Assembly (NCBI GenBank): GCA_902582875.1
Contig: CACHTV010000005.1
Coordinates: 1 to 61,952 of the forward strand
Direction: 5' to 3'
From: an uncultured Pelagibacteraceae bacterium
GTDB taxonomy: Bacteria; Pseudomonadota; Alphaproteobacteria; Pelagibacterales; Pelagibacteraceae
DNA length: 61,952 bases
In this document: piece by piece, positions 26,026 to 35,299 of the stretch
Position numbering within the stretch: the stretch's first letter is position 1
How the letters are laid out: each line of letters starts with the position of its first letter
The notes under the pieces: generated by a model
Databases searched by the model: none
Told to the model about the DNA's origin: nothing
Seen by the model: the letters and a program-made list of their open reading frames with translations, nothing else
Made by a program: the position numbers and the translations under genes

Positions 26026-26610
26026 TCATTTACCTTTATGGACTTCATAATGTAACCAGTCTCTAAATTCTTTACTTGATATATCTAAAAGCAAGGAATC
26101 TTTAAGACCAGATTCTTTACTATAATCTTTACATTGTAAAACTACTAGGTCTCCCGAATTAAACATATATCGAATTGTATAGAATAAACTTTTCCCCGTT
26201 TCATCTCCAGTAAATCTAAAACTTCCAGCGTCTATTCTTTCAGCATTGCTTCCGAACAATTGATTTAATTCTGAATCAATTTCTCTCTTTTTTCTTTGAC
26301 AATCTTCTATCTTAATATCTATTATATCACCACCAACTGTGTGTATTTTGTATGAAGTATCATTTTTTTTTAAAGTAATTGTAATCTGATCAAAATTTCC
26401 CGTTGAATTAAAAGCTATATGATAAAATTTGTCACTTTGTTTATACTCATAAAAAGAATCAGGGTTCAAAATTTTTTGTTTGCTAAAATGATCCAACAAA
26501 CTATCCCCAATACTTATCCCTTCAATCTGAAACTCCTTAATATCACCCGACTGGGATGGAGCTTGGAAGCTGAAGAGGATAAGAAAGAAGTATAGAGATA
26601 AGCGTTTCAT
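26026..26610 (-). CDS. secreted DDIxDF-family protein, array copy 2
   Basis: This 194-residue protein has a signal peptide ending PSQS and the mature start GDIKEFQIEGISIGDSLLDH. The cysteines are in IEDCQRKKREI and VVLQCKDYSKE, and the box is GDETGKSLFYT. It begins 3 bases after the stop of copy 1, so translation of the two is probably linked. Confidence 0.82.
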   Translation of the reverse strand: MKRLSLYFFLILFSFQAPSQSGDIKEFQIEGISIGDSLLDHFSKQKILNPDSFYEYKQSDKFYHIAFNSTGNFDQITITLKKNDTSYKIHTVGGDIIDIKIEDCQRKKREIDSELNQLFGSNAERIDAGSFRFTGDETGKSLFYTIRYMFNSGDLVVLQCKDYSKESGLKDSLLLDISSKEFRDWLHYEVHKGK

Positions 26611-26614
26611 GAGT

Positions 26615-27202
26615 TTATTTGTAGGCTTTATTATTTATCCAGTTTCTAAAATTTGCACCCAAGATACTAACTCTTAAGCTGTCAACCCAGTTTTTCTCTT
26701 TTGTAATTTTCTCGCTCCAATCATAACAACTAACTCTAATCACGTCTTTGGTTTTAAAAGTAAATTGAATTGTATTATTTTTGCTTTCGCCTGTTTTATC
26801 TGCTGAATGATCTTTTTCATAGGATTTTTTTTTTACATCTTTGTCAAACAAATCTTGTATGTCTAAAGCGATTTCATTTTGTTTTTTATAACAATTGCTA
26901 AAATTTTCCCTATAAAAAAAACCTCCGACTATTTGTTGGATTGTGTAGTTTTGATCTCCACTTTTAACCACAATTTCTAATACTTCGAAAGTTTTTAATT
27001 TTAAATTAAAATTATATAATACTTTGTATTTTTTTTTTGGGTACCATCTATAAGCGAGATTGTTTATTTCTTCTTTAGTTACATAATCCAATAAACTATC
27101 TCGAATACTCATTCCTTCAATTTGAAAGTCTCTGATATCATCCGACTTGGATGGGGTTATTAAACTTAAGCTTAAAATTATAATTGCTAAAAATTTTTTC
27201 AT
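26615..27202 (-). CDS. secreted DDIxDF-family protein, array copy 1 (proximal)
   Basis: This 195-residue protein has a signal peptide ending PSKS and the mature start DDIRDFQIEGMSIRDSLLDY (R replaces the G of IGDS). The cysteines are in FSNCYKKQNEI and IRVSCYDWSEK, and the box is ADKTGESKNNT. It is the first array member in transcription order, and its ATG overlaps the stop of the upstream small lipoprotein gene by one base (TAATG), so the lipoprotein heads the array operon. Confidence 0.83.
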   Translation of the reverse strand: MKKFLAIIILSLSLITPSKSDDIRDFQIEGMSIRDSLLDYVTKEEINNLAYRWYPKKKYKVLYNFNLKLKTFEVLEIVVKSGDQNYTIQQIVGGFFYRENFSNCYKKQNEIALDIQDLFDKDVKKKSYEKDHSADKTGESKNNTIQFTFKTKDVIRVSCYDWSEKITKEKNWVDSLRVSILGANFRNWINNKAYK

Positions 27203-27537
27203 TAATCACAAACTAGATTTTCTCTAGCTCCCATTAATACTCCGCCCCAAAAGCCTGTTACACCGCTATTGGCATTATCTCTTCTAACTGCTTCACATTC
27301 TAACATTTTTCTTGTTCTTATATTTTCTTTTCTAGCGATATCTATTTGCATTAAACAATTAGAGAATTGCGATGTACCTTTTTTAAAACCATAATATTCA
27401 CAAGTTTTCTTATCATTTTTCATTTGAAGTTCTTGTGACATTCTTTCACGCTCTACTTTTTGTCTGTCCCTTTCTGCAAGATAATCAGCACATCCCATTA
27501 ATAAAAGCATTGGTAATAAGATCAGAATTTTATTCAT
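27202..27537 (-). CDS. small lipoprotein heading the paralogue array
   Basis: This 111-residue protein has a lipobox (LLLMGC, Cys16). Next comes a charged helix (AERDRQKVERERMSQELQ) and then a compact part with four further cysteines (KKTCEYYGFKKGTSQFSNC, MLECEAV, ENLVCD). It is transcribed first, ahead of six secreted paralogues, and diverges from the ETF-ubiquinone oxidoreductase gene with 29 bases between starts. I recall similar CEYYGFKKGTxxFxxCxMQ proteins of unknown function in proteobacteria. Confidence 0.7.
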   Translation of the reverse strand: MNKILILLPMLLLMGCADYLAERDRQKVERERMSQELQMKNDKKTCEYYGFKKGTSQFSNCLMQIDIARKENIRTRKMLECEAVRRDNANSGVTGFWGGVLMGARENLVCD

Positions 27538-27566
27538 AAATAAAATTTTATGATATAAGTTTTAAT

Positions 27567-29174
27567 ATGTCTAGAGAAGCAATGGAATATGATGTGGTTA
27601 TTGTTGGTGCAGGGCCTGCCGGATTATCTACTGCGATTAAACTAAAACAAATCGATCCTAATTTAAATGTTTGTATCCTAGAAAAAGGTGCTGAAGTTGG
27701 AGCTCATATTTTAAGTGGTAATGTATTTGAAACAAAAGCGCTTGATGAATTGATACCCAATTGGAAGAATGAAGGGGCGCCTATAAAAACAAAAGTTTCA
27801 AAAGAAAAATTCTTATTTTTAGGAAAAAACTCCTCTCTAAGTTGGCCGACTTGGCTTTTGCCTGCAGTGCAAAAAAATCACAATAATTATATCGTTAGTC
27901 TTGCTAATCTATGTCGTTGGTTGGCGGAACAAGCTGAAAAACTAGGTGTTGAAATATTTCCTGGGTTTCCTGCTAGTGAAGTTCTTTATAATGAAGATGG
28001 ATCTATAAAAGGTGTAGCTACTCTAGATATGGGTTTAGATAAAGAGGGTAACAAAAAGGATACTTACCAAGAGGGAATGGAATTACATGCAAAAGTAACA
28101 GTTTTCTCAGAAGGATGTAGAGGTCATTTAGGTAAACAATTAATTAAAAAATTTAATTTAGATGATGGTAAAAACCCTCAGCAATATGGAATAGGACTCA
28201 AAGAGATTTGGGAAGTAAGCGAACAACAACACCAAGAAGGTCTAGTTATGCATACAGCAGGGTGGCCACTGAATAACAAAACTTATGGTGGAAGTTTTAT
28301 ATATCACGCTGAAAATAAACAAATATATCTTGGATATGTAATTGGTTTAGATTATCAAAATCCACATCTTTCTCCCTTTGATGAGTTCCAAAGATTTAAA
28401 ACGCACCCATCAATAAGAAAGATGTTTGAGGGTGGAAAAAGAATTTCTTTTGGAGCAAGAGCTTTAATTGAAGGTGGAATTCAAAGTTTACCTAAAATGT
28501 ATATGCCAGGAGGATTATTAATAGGTTGTGATGCAGGAACTTTAAACATGCCTAAAATTAAAGGTTCTCACACTGCTATGAAAAGTGGAATTATTGCGGC
28601 AGAAACCATTATTGAGAATATTAAAAACAAAACAGATTTATCAATTTATGAAAAAAAATTTAAAGAAAGTTGGGTTTATAAAGAACTTCATGCTGCTAGA
28701 AATGTAAAACCAAGTTTCAGTTGGGGTTTAATATTAGGTATTATTTTTACAGGTATCGATCAGATCTTATTTAGAGGAAAACTTCCTTTCACTTTAAAAC
28801 ATAAACATGCAGATCATGAAGCTTTAAAACCAGCAAGTCAAATGCCTAAAATTGAATATCCAAAACCTGATGGCAAGCTAACATTCGACAAAACTAGCTC
28901 TGTTTATTTGACAGGAACTAATCATACTGAAAACCAACCTGTACATTTAAGGTTAAAAGATCCTAATCTACCAATAAATTACACTTTAAAAGAGTACGAC
29001 GAACCTGCTCAAAAGTATTGTCCAGTAGGTGTATATGAAGTTCAACAGGAGAAATTTGTTATTAATTCACAAAATTGTATCCACTGCAAGACCTGTGATA
29101 TTAAAGAACCCTCTCAAAATATCACTTGGGTTGCACCCGAGGGTGGAGGCGGACCTAAATACGGTAACATGTAA
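27567..29174 (+). CDS. electron transfer flavoprotein-ubiquinone oxidoreductase
   Basis: This 535-residue protein is the normal ETF-QO length. The N-terminal FAD motif is VVIVGAGPAGLSTAIKLKQ. The C-terminal 4Fe-4S cluster cysteines lie in KYCPVGVYEV and NCIHCKTCDIKEPSQNITW, and the protein ends GGGGPKYGNM. It is a monotopic inner-membrane enzyme that oxidises reduced ETF and reduces ubiquinone. It completes the electron path from the dimethylglycine dehydrogenase-etfBA operon, from which it is separated by the 13.8-kb island. Confidence 0.96.
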   Translation: MSREAMEYDVVIVGAGPAGLSTAIKLKQIDPNLNVCILEKGAEVGAHILSGNVFETKALDELIPNWKNEGAPIKTKVSKEKFLFLGKNSSLSWPTWLLPAVQKNHNNYIVSLANLCRWLAEQAEKLGVEIFPGFPASEVLYNEDGSIKGVATLDMGLDKEGNKKDTYQEGMELHAKVTVFSEGCRGHLGKQLIKKFNLDDGKNPQQYGIGLKEIWEVSEQQHQEGLVMHTAGWPLNNKTYGGSFIYHAENKQIYLGYVIGLDYQNPHLSPFDEFQRFKTHPSIRKMFEGGKRISFGARALIEGGIQSLPKMYMPGGLLIGCDAGTLNMPKIKGSHTAMKSGIIAAETIIENIKNKTDLSIYEKKFKESWVYKELHAARNVKPSFSWGLILGIIFTGIDQILFRGKLPFTLKHKHADHEALKPASQMPKIEYPKPDGKLTFDKTSSVYLTGTNHTENQPVHLRLKDPNLPINYTLKEYDEPAQKYCPVGVYEVQQEKFVINSQNCIHCKTCDIKEPSQNITWVAPEGGGGPKYGNM

Positions 29175-29220
29175 AAAGACTATTGCTTTTGTCTGTGAGA
29201 AAGCATAATGGCTTTCCACC

Positions 29221-30543
29221 ATGTATAAAATTATAAAAAATTCTTGGGCTCTCTTTACTGGCTTTGCAGTGATTATGATTTCTCATGGTTTTCAAGGAAA
29301 CCTTTTAGGAATTAGAGCTGTATTAGAAAATTTTAATTTTATCGCCACAGGTACAATGATGTCTGGTTATTTTATTGGATATTTCATAGGTGCAAATATT
29401 ATTCCAAATCTTGTTAGCAAGGTGGGTCATATCAGAGTGTTTGCAGCTTTTGCCTCAATGGCTTCGCTTAGCTCATTAGTTCATGTTGTGTTTGTGGATC
29501 CTATTGTTTGGACTTTAGCAAGATTTTTAACAGGCTTTAGTATGATTGGAATTCTTATAATTGTTGAAAGTTGGTTGAATGATAGAGCAACTAATAAAAC
29601 AAGAGGTAAAGTTTTATCATTATATATGTTTGTAACTTTTTTTGCATTCGCTTTGGGAAACCTATTGTTAAACGTAAGTAGTCCTAAAAACTATGAACCT
29701 TTTATATTGATTTCACTATTATTTTCTATAGCTTTAATTCCAATACTTCTTACAAAAAGAAAGCCTCCTACATTTAAAAAAACTAGTTCCATAAAGATTA
29801 AGGAGCTTTTTAAAATTTCTCCTTTTGGAAGTTTTTCTACGTTTTGTTCAGGGTTCATTTTCTCTGCTATGTTCACCATGTTATCAGTTTATGCTGTAAC
29901 AATGAACTTAACAGTATTAGAAATTTCTATATTACTATTTTCGGTTACTCTAGCAGGTGCACTTTTTCAGTGGCCAATAGGGTCTTTATCAGACAATTAT
30001 GATAGAAGAATAATAATTATTGGATGTTGTATAACATCATCTATTTTTGCTGTTCTCTCTATAATGGCATCTGGAATTTCTTTTGAAAATCTTTTTGTAG
30101 AAGAAATGTTCAGATTTAATTATTTTTCAACAGATACAAGCATGGATAAAACAAAATTATTTATTTTTATAATTCTTTTGTCTGGGATGACACTTCCATT
30201 ATTTGCTCTAAATCTTGCTTTAGTTAATGATTATATTCCTAAAGAAAAGTTCGTTGCAGCTGGAGCTGGTTTAAACATTATATTTGGTTTAGGGGCTATA
30301 GCAGGACCCGTTATGTGTTCAGTTTTAATGAGTATTTTTGGACCAAATGGATTTTTTATTCATTTACTTATTTTTTTCTTTGTAATTACTATCTTTGGTG
30401 TCTTTAGAATGAACAAAAGAAAATATGAAGACAATCCAGAGTCAACATTTACACCTCTACCAAAAGATATCACTCCACTAGGTATCGAGCTTGATCCAGA
30501 TACAGGAGTGGATTTATCTAATAGTTCAAATGATAAAAAATAG
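29221..30543 (+). CDS. MFS transporter (YcaD-like)
   Basis: This 440-residue protein has about 12 hydrophobic segments. It carries the MFS loop motif in ARFLTGFSMIGILIIVESWLND, typical of the YcaD/DHA-like group, and QWPIGSLSDNYDRR at the second half. The substrate is unknown. A 6-bp hairpin (GAAAGC/GCTTTC) lies just before its ATG, with a six-codon open frame (ATG at 29208) overlapping the start. The following EamA gene overlaps it by 14 bases. Confidence 0.85.
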   Translation: MYKIIKNSWALFTGFAVIMISHGFQGNLLGIRAVLENFNFIATGTMMSGYFIGYFIGANIIPNLVSKVGHIRVFAAFASMASLSSLVHVVFVDPIVWTLARFLTGFSMIGILIIVESWLNDRATNKTRGKVLSLYMFVTFFAFALGNLLLNVSSPKNYEPFILISLLFSIALIPILLTKRKPPTFKKTSSIKIKELFKISPFGSFSTFCSGFIFSAMFTMLSVYAVTMNLTVLEISILLFSVTLAGALFQWPIGSLSDNYDRRIIIIGCCITSSIFAVLSIMASGISFENLFVEEMFRFNYFSTDTSMDKTKLFIFIILLSGMTLPLFALNLALVNDYIPKEKFVAAGAGLNIIFGLGAIAGPVMCSVLMSIFGPNGFFIHLLIFFFVITIFGVFRMNKRKYEDNPESTFTPLPKDITPLGIELDPDTGVDLSNSSNDKK

Positions 30544-31438
30544 TTCAGCCATACTAATTGTTTTAATTGCAGGACTATTTTGGTCCTTTGGACCTTTAGT
30601 TGTAAGATATATAGATGATGCACAATTAATTCCTTGGCAATATCTTTTTTTTAGGGGTTCAGTAATTTTTTTAGTCCTAAATATATATTTATTTTTAGCT
30701 GAAGGTCTTAAGTTTACAAAAAATTATAATAAGATTGGTTTATCTGGATTAATTGGTGGAGTAAGTCTTGGTATTGCTAATATATCTTTTATTCTTTCTA
30801 TAACAACTACTACTGCAGCTGTCACTATGATGATGCTAGCAACTCAACCATTTGTAGCTGCAATTTTAGCATACGTTTTTTTGAAAGAAAAAATTTCAAT
30901 GACAACTTTTATAGCAATAGTAGTAGCTGCTGGAGGTATAATATTTATGTCTTTAGATAGTAAAGGAGAAGGTTCTTTGTTTGGTTTAATTAATGGTTTG
31001 TTGTCATCTTTAGGGTTTGCAGGGTTTACTGTTTCACTTAGGTGGAGAAGAAAAACTCCAAAATTTACTACTGTAGCTATAGCGGGTATTTTCTGTGCAG
31101 CGGTCGCAATCTTAGTTCTTATATTTAATGATGATAATATTTTTATTTCAGTTAAAAACTCGTCTCTCTCTGCTTTACATGGATTTCTGGTTTGTTCTGG
31201 ACTTATATTATTTTCTATAAAATCGAAAGATTTACCAGCTACAGATTTAACTCTTCTTTCGCTGACAGAGGTCTTAGGTGGAATTTTCTGGGTTTGGTTG
31301 CCAATATTTGGAATTAATGAGGTTCCAACAGCAAATACATTAATTGGTGGAGGAATTATAACAACTGCAATAATCTTTTATGCCTTTAATACTAAACAGC
31401 CTTTATCATCAAGATATGTTTGGGTAAAAAAAAAATAA
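30530..31438 (+). CDS. EamA (DMT superfamily) transporter
   Basis: From the ATG at 30530 this is a 302-residue protein with ten hydrophobic segments in two EamA halves (LIAGLFWSFGPLVVRYIDDA and the second half from about residue 150). The longer frame from 30491 would begin with a TTG inside the MFS gene and is less likely. Substrates of such drug/metabolite transporters are usually small metabolites; none can be assigned. It is the last gene before the convergent sarcosine oxidase operon. Confidence 0.85.
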   Translation: MIKNSSAILIVLIAGLFWSFGPLVVRYIDDAQLIPWQYLFFRGSVIFLVLNIYLFLAEGLKFTKNYNKIGLSGLIGGVSLGIANISFILSITTTTAAVTMMMLATQPFVAAILAYVFLKEKISMTTFIAIVVAAGGIIFMSLDSKGEGSLFGLINGLLSSLGFAGFTVSLRWRRKTPKFTTVAIAGIFCAAVAILVLIFNDDNIFISVKNSSLSALHGFLVCSGLILFSIKSKDLPATDLTLLSLTEVLGGIFWVWLPIFGINEVPTANTLIGGGIITTAIIFYAFNTKQPLSSRYVWVKKK

Positions 31439-31439
31439 T

Positions 31440-31962
31440 TTAAAATTTAATTGAATCCTTTAACCTTTCTTTAAAATAATCCTCGTATGACTTATTGCAA
31501 GTTACAATATATTTATCTTTCAAATTATATATGGTGCAATCTATTTTAGCTATTAAAGTTTGAGCCATTGTAAAAGCTGGAAATCTTTTTAAACGCAAAT
31601 CAAAATGTGTCAATTTATTTAGAAATTCATTTTTATTTTCGCCAGAAATTTCAAAGTAAATTTGGCCATAAGAATAATCTGAAGCAAGAATTTCATCATT
31701 TGAATTAATTTTAGAAATAAACTTTAAAACTTCTTTATAATCCTGCTCTACTAGATAAATCAGACTCCACTGATCAAAGGAATTTTTTGCAAATATAAAT
31801 TTATCATTTGTTGTTATTTCAAGATTTTTTAGATGGAGGAAATGTCAAGATTTCTTGGTTTATTTTTTCATTAAATTGATCTTTTCCGTCACCTCTAATA
31901 ATGATCTGTTGAAAATTCTTTTGAGAAATATCTACACCTTGAGATGATAATAACTGTGTCAT
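31440..31962 (-). pseudogene. soxG: sarcosine oxidase gamma subunit (soxG), single-base frameshift
   Basis: The ATG at 31962 overlaps the soxA stop (ATGA), and the frame encodes MTQLLSSQGVDISQ onward, then stops after about 47 codons at PPSKKS. The next frame continues at once with KNLEITTNDKFIFAKNSFD through to TAA at 31440, giving the expected size for SoxG. Dropping one A from the six-A run (31825-31830) joins the two into one 173-residue protein. The span is 523 bases, exactly one more than a multiple of three. This is either a real mutation or a homopolymer sequencing error. The product would be the folate-side structural subunit of sarcosine oxidase. Confidence 0.85.
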
Positions 31963-34943
31963 GATACTAACCTCTTATTTTCTGGGTCAATAAAAACAGG
32001 ACTAACAACCTCGACTGGAATGTTTTTAGTTCCATAAGTTGAAGAGACAAATAATTTTCTACCCATCAGTTTGTTACCTCCTTTTATCATGGCCATTGCA
32101 ATACAATGGTTAAGATTAGGGCTATGATAGCTTGATGAAACATGGCCAAGATATTCAACTGGAGCCGTTATTCGTTTAGGTAATCTATCACATTCTACAA
32201 CATGTTGACCTTCTTCGATAAATTCAGATTTATCTAAAGGAATAATTCCAACTAATTGTTTTCGATCTTCTCTAGATGTATCGCTTCTAGTTAAAGACCT
32301 TTTTCCAATAAAATCTTTTTTCTTTTTACCTATCATCCAATTAAAATTAAGATCGAGGGGTGTTACTGTTCCATCTGTCTCTTGACCTATTACTACATAG
32401 CCCTTTTCTGCTCTTAACAAATGCATTGTTTCTGTTCCGTAAGGCACAAGATCGTATGCTTTTCCGAAATGAAATATTTTTTTCCATAGTTCCAAAGCTT
32501 TATTAGGGGTTATGTAGATCTCATAACCAAGTTCTCCGGTAAAACTAGCTCTCATGATTCTAACTTCTGTATCCATGTAATCAAAAACTTTAAAAGTCAT
32601 AAAAGGAAAGTTCTCATTACTAAAATCAACATCGGTAAATACTTTGCTCACTATATCTCTTGATTTTGGGCCACTAATATTAAATGTACTAAATTGCTCA
32701 GTAATTGAATTCACATAAACTTGAAGATTTGGCCACTCAGTTTGAAGATATTCTTCCATATCAGCTAAAACTTTAGGAGCTCCTCCTGAAGTAGTCGTTA
32801 CTATAAAATGTTTATCATTTAATTTGCAGACTATGCCATCGTCTTTTATCATTCCATCTTCACCTAACATAAGGGCATATCTTGAGCTCATTGGTTTCAT
32901 TTTAGTAAATGCATTTGTGTACATGAGATTCATAAATTCCAAAGCATCTTTTCCTTTTATTTCTATTTTTCCCAGAGTGCTTCCATCTAAAATACCAGCA
33001 GTTTTTCTTGTTTGTTCAGACTCTCTTTGTACAGCTAGATGCATGCTTTCCATTTCAAATTTTTTAAAATACCAAGGTCTTTTCCACTGACCTACATCCT
33101 CAAAGACTGCTTTGTTTTCTATATGCCAATTATGAATAGGTGTTTTTCTTTGAGGATCATAAAATTCAAAAGTGTTTCTTCCAGCTATTGCTGAAAAGCT
33201 AAGAGGAGCATATGGAGGTCTATAAGTCGTTGTTCCTACTTCTGAGATTTTCTTTTTTAAAATTTTTGAGACTATTCCTAAAGAATTAATACTACTAATT
33301 TTGCCTTGATCAGTACCCATGCTGTTTGTAGTAAATCGCTTTAGATGTTCGATGCGATCAAAACCTTCTTTAACTGCTTGTTTAAGATCTTTTGTTGTTA
33401 CATCATTGTGTAAATCTATAAAAGATTTAGACCAATTAGATTTTTTCTCATGCTTTGTCTCCCAAAGCTCTTTTATATTAAAATTATTGATATCGTTTAG
33501 TTCTATATTCGATTTGATATTTTTTGTTTTTAAAAAAGATAGTTTATTATTAATTTCTTCAACTGTTTTCTCATAGTTAAAGTTTCCACTAACAGATCCT
33601 AAGGTTATAGTATTTTGAAAGGAAACATCTGGTTTAAAAGTAACAAGTTTATCATCCCATTTAACCAAACCTTTTGATTGAGTAAATAAATGTATATCAG
33701 GATTTATTCCACCAGAGATGCAAAGCATCGAAGATTTTACTTTAATAATTTTATTAGATTTTTTGATTGATATAGTCTTTATTTTTTTATTGCCATCGCA
33801 ACCTTCCACTTCAGCATTAATATAAAAAGGAATATTGTTTTTCTCTAAATAGTTTAAAAGTTTTCTTCCTATTTTGTCTTTATTTCTTGAATCTACGTAA
33901 GCTGCTGGTTTATGACCAAGGTCAATTAGTGATTTTAAAAGTGAATCTGTTGTTGAGTTATTTGTAAAAATTACAGGACTAGTTTCTGGTACTACTCCAT
34001 ATCGATGTATATATTTTTCAAAAGATGCAGCTAACATTACTCCTGGCAAGTCGTTATTTCTAAACGAAATAAATCGTTCAATATGTCCATTAGCCAAAAT
34101 AGTGTGTGTGGTTCTAATTTTATGTAGAGTTAACTCAGATTTATTATTGTCAATTTTTTTTCCTACACTTTTATCCTCTAAAGCAATTAAATGGTTTGCA
34201 AAATTGTAGGAAGTTACTAGTGAGTTTTTTAATATTTTTATATTTTTTGAGTCTTTAATAAGTTTTTCTGTTTCGTTTATCCATTCATTTGGTTCTTTGT
34301 TGCTAATTTTTTTTATTTTTTTTGAATTTTTTAATATACCGCCTAGAAAACTATCTTGTTCTAAAAGCAAAACATCATATTGAGTATTGATCAATTTTCT
34401 TGCAGTAATTAATCCACTTAGACCTCCGCCAATAATAACAATATCTACGTTATGATTTTGGTGAATGCTTTTAGATCTAAATTCCTTGGGGGGCTTGCCA
34501 AGTCCAGCTGTTCTTCTAATTATTGGCTCATAAATTCTTTTCCAGAAACCTTTTGGACCCATGAAAGTTTTGTAATAAAACCCTGCAGAAAACATAGGTG
34601 ATAATAAGTTATTAATTGAACCAATATCTAAATTAAGCGATGGCCAACGATTTTGACTACTTACTCTTATTCCCTCATAAATTTGTTTTACCGTAGCTCT
34701 AGTATTGGGTTCATTATGTTCATTTAAAATTTGAACTATTCCATTTGGTTCTTCTATTCCACATGTGTAGATCCCTCTAGGTCTGTGATATTTAAAGCTT
34801 CTGGCAACTAACCTGACATTGTTTCTCAATAAAGCTGAAGCAATCGTGTCTCCTTCATAACCAATATATTTTTTTCCATCAAATTTAAAAGAAACTTCTT
34901 TGTCAGTTATATAATAAGAATTTTTGTTATCTGCAGCACTCAT
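31959..34943 (-). CDS. soxA: sarcosine oxidase alpha subunit
   Basis: This 994-residue protein matches the family length. The N-terminal domain has the typical FDGKKYIGYEGDTIASALL and ARSFKYHRPRGIYTCGIEEP. It is followed by an NAD-binding domain (VDIVIIGGGLSGLITARKL near residue 165) and a C-terminal GcvT-like folate domain from about residue 600. With SoxB, SoxD and SoxG it oxidises sarcosine to glycine, formaldehyde (as methylene-tetrahydrofolate) and hydrogen peroxide. It starts 3 bases after soxD and its stop overlaps soxG. Confidence 0.95.
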   Translation of the reverse strand: MSAADNKNSYYITDKEVSFKFDGKKYIGYEGDTIASALLRNNVRLVARSFKYHRPRGIYTCGIEEPNGIVQILNEHNEPNTRATVKQIYEGIRVSSQNRWPSLNLDIGSINNLLSPMFSAGFYYKTFMGPKGFWKRIYEPIIRRTAGLGKPPKEFRSKSIHQNHNVDIVIIGGGLSGLITARKLINTQYDVLLLEQDSFLGGILKNSKKIKKISNKEPNEWINETEKLIKDSKNIKILKNSLVTSYNFANHLIALEDKSVGKKIDNNKSELTLHKIRTTHTILANGHIERFISFRNNDLPGVMLAASFEKYIHRYGVVPETSPVIFTNNSTTDSLLKSLIDLGHKPAAYVDSRNKDKIGRKLLNYLEKNNIPFYINAEVEGCDGNKKIKTISIKKSNKIIKVKSSMLCISGGINPDIHLFTQSKGLVKWDDKLVTFKPDVSFQNTITLGSVSGNFNYEKTVEEINNKLSFLKTKNIKSNIELNDINNFNIKELWETKHEKKSNWSKSFIDLHNDVTTKDLKQAVKEGFDRIEHLKRFTTNSMGTDQGKISSINSLGIVSKILKKKISEVGTTTYRPPYAPLSFSAIAGRNTFEFYDPQRKTPIHNWHIENKAVFEDVGQWKRPWYFKKFEMESMHLAVQRESEQTRKTAGILDGSTLGKIEIKGKDALEFMNLMYTNAFTKMKPMSSRYALMLGEDGMIKDDGIVCKLNDKHFIVTTTSGGAPKVLADMEEYLQTEWPNLQVYVNSITEQFSTFNISGPKSRDIVSKVFTDVDFSNENFPFMTFKVFDYMDTEVRIMRASFTGELGYEIYITPNKALELWKKIFHFGKAYDLVPYGTETMHLLRAEKGYVVIGQETDGTVTPLDLNFNWMIGKKKKDFIGKRSLTRSDTSREDRKQLVGIIPLDKSEFIEEGQHVVECDRLPKRITAPVEYLGHVSSSYHSPNLNHCIAMAMIKGGNKLMGRKLFVSSTYGTKNIPVEVVSPVFIDPENKRLVS

Positions 34944-34946
34944 ACT

Positions 34947-35297
34947 CTATTTTTTTACCGTAAAGTTTCCAGAACCAACTTTTGGTTCTCCTGAAGGTGT
35001 TTTTAAAGTGTTTATAAAACTTTCTTTACTAGGTGGATTTTCATTTAATTTGTAAATTGCTAATATTTCATCTGTAGACGTATTTCTAACAGCATTAAAC
35101 CATTTTCTACATCCATGAGAATGTACCCATCGTTCATAAAAAATTCCTTTAGGATTGTCTCGATAAAAAACATATTGTCCCCAGTCTTTATCATTAAGAT
35201 TTTCAGAATTTTCTGGTCTTGCTACATGAGCTTCGCCTCCATTAGAAAACTCCGATTGATCTCTTTCACCACAATAAGGACAATTTATTAAAATCAT
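34947..35297 (-). CDS. soxD: sarcosine oxidase delta subunit
   Basis: This 116-residue protein has the SoxD zinc site: the CPYCGERD pair at the N-terminus, then WVHSHGCRKWFN with His and Cys as the remaining ligands. SFTV-like C-terminal residues (GSGNFTVKK) are family-like. It is a structural subunit of the heterotetrameric enzyme. It lies between soxB (2-base gap) and soxA. Confidence 0.94.
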   Translation of the reverse strand: MILINCPYCGERDQSEFSNGGEAHVARPENSENLNDKDWGQYVFYRDNPKGIFYERWVHSHGCRKWFNAVRNTSTDEILAIYKLNENPPSKESFINTLKTPSGEPKVGSGNFTVKK

Positions 35298-35299
35298 AT

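Noticed and set aside
23477-27202. CRISPR-like or toxin-immunity cassette interpretation of the repeated sequence
   Set aside because: The repetition is from paralogous coding genes, not short spaced repeats, and no alternating toxin/immunity pairing by size or signal is visible.
13708-27566. Prophage or integrative element
   Set aside because: No integrase, transposase, capsid, terminase or flanking direct repeat was seen; the block is called an island only by content and position.
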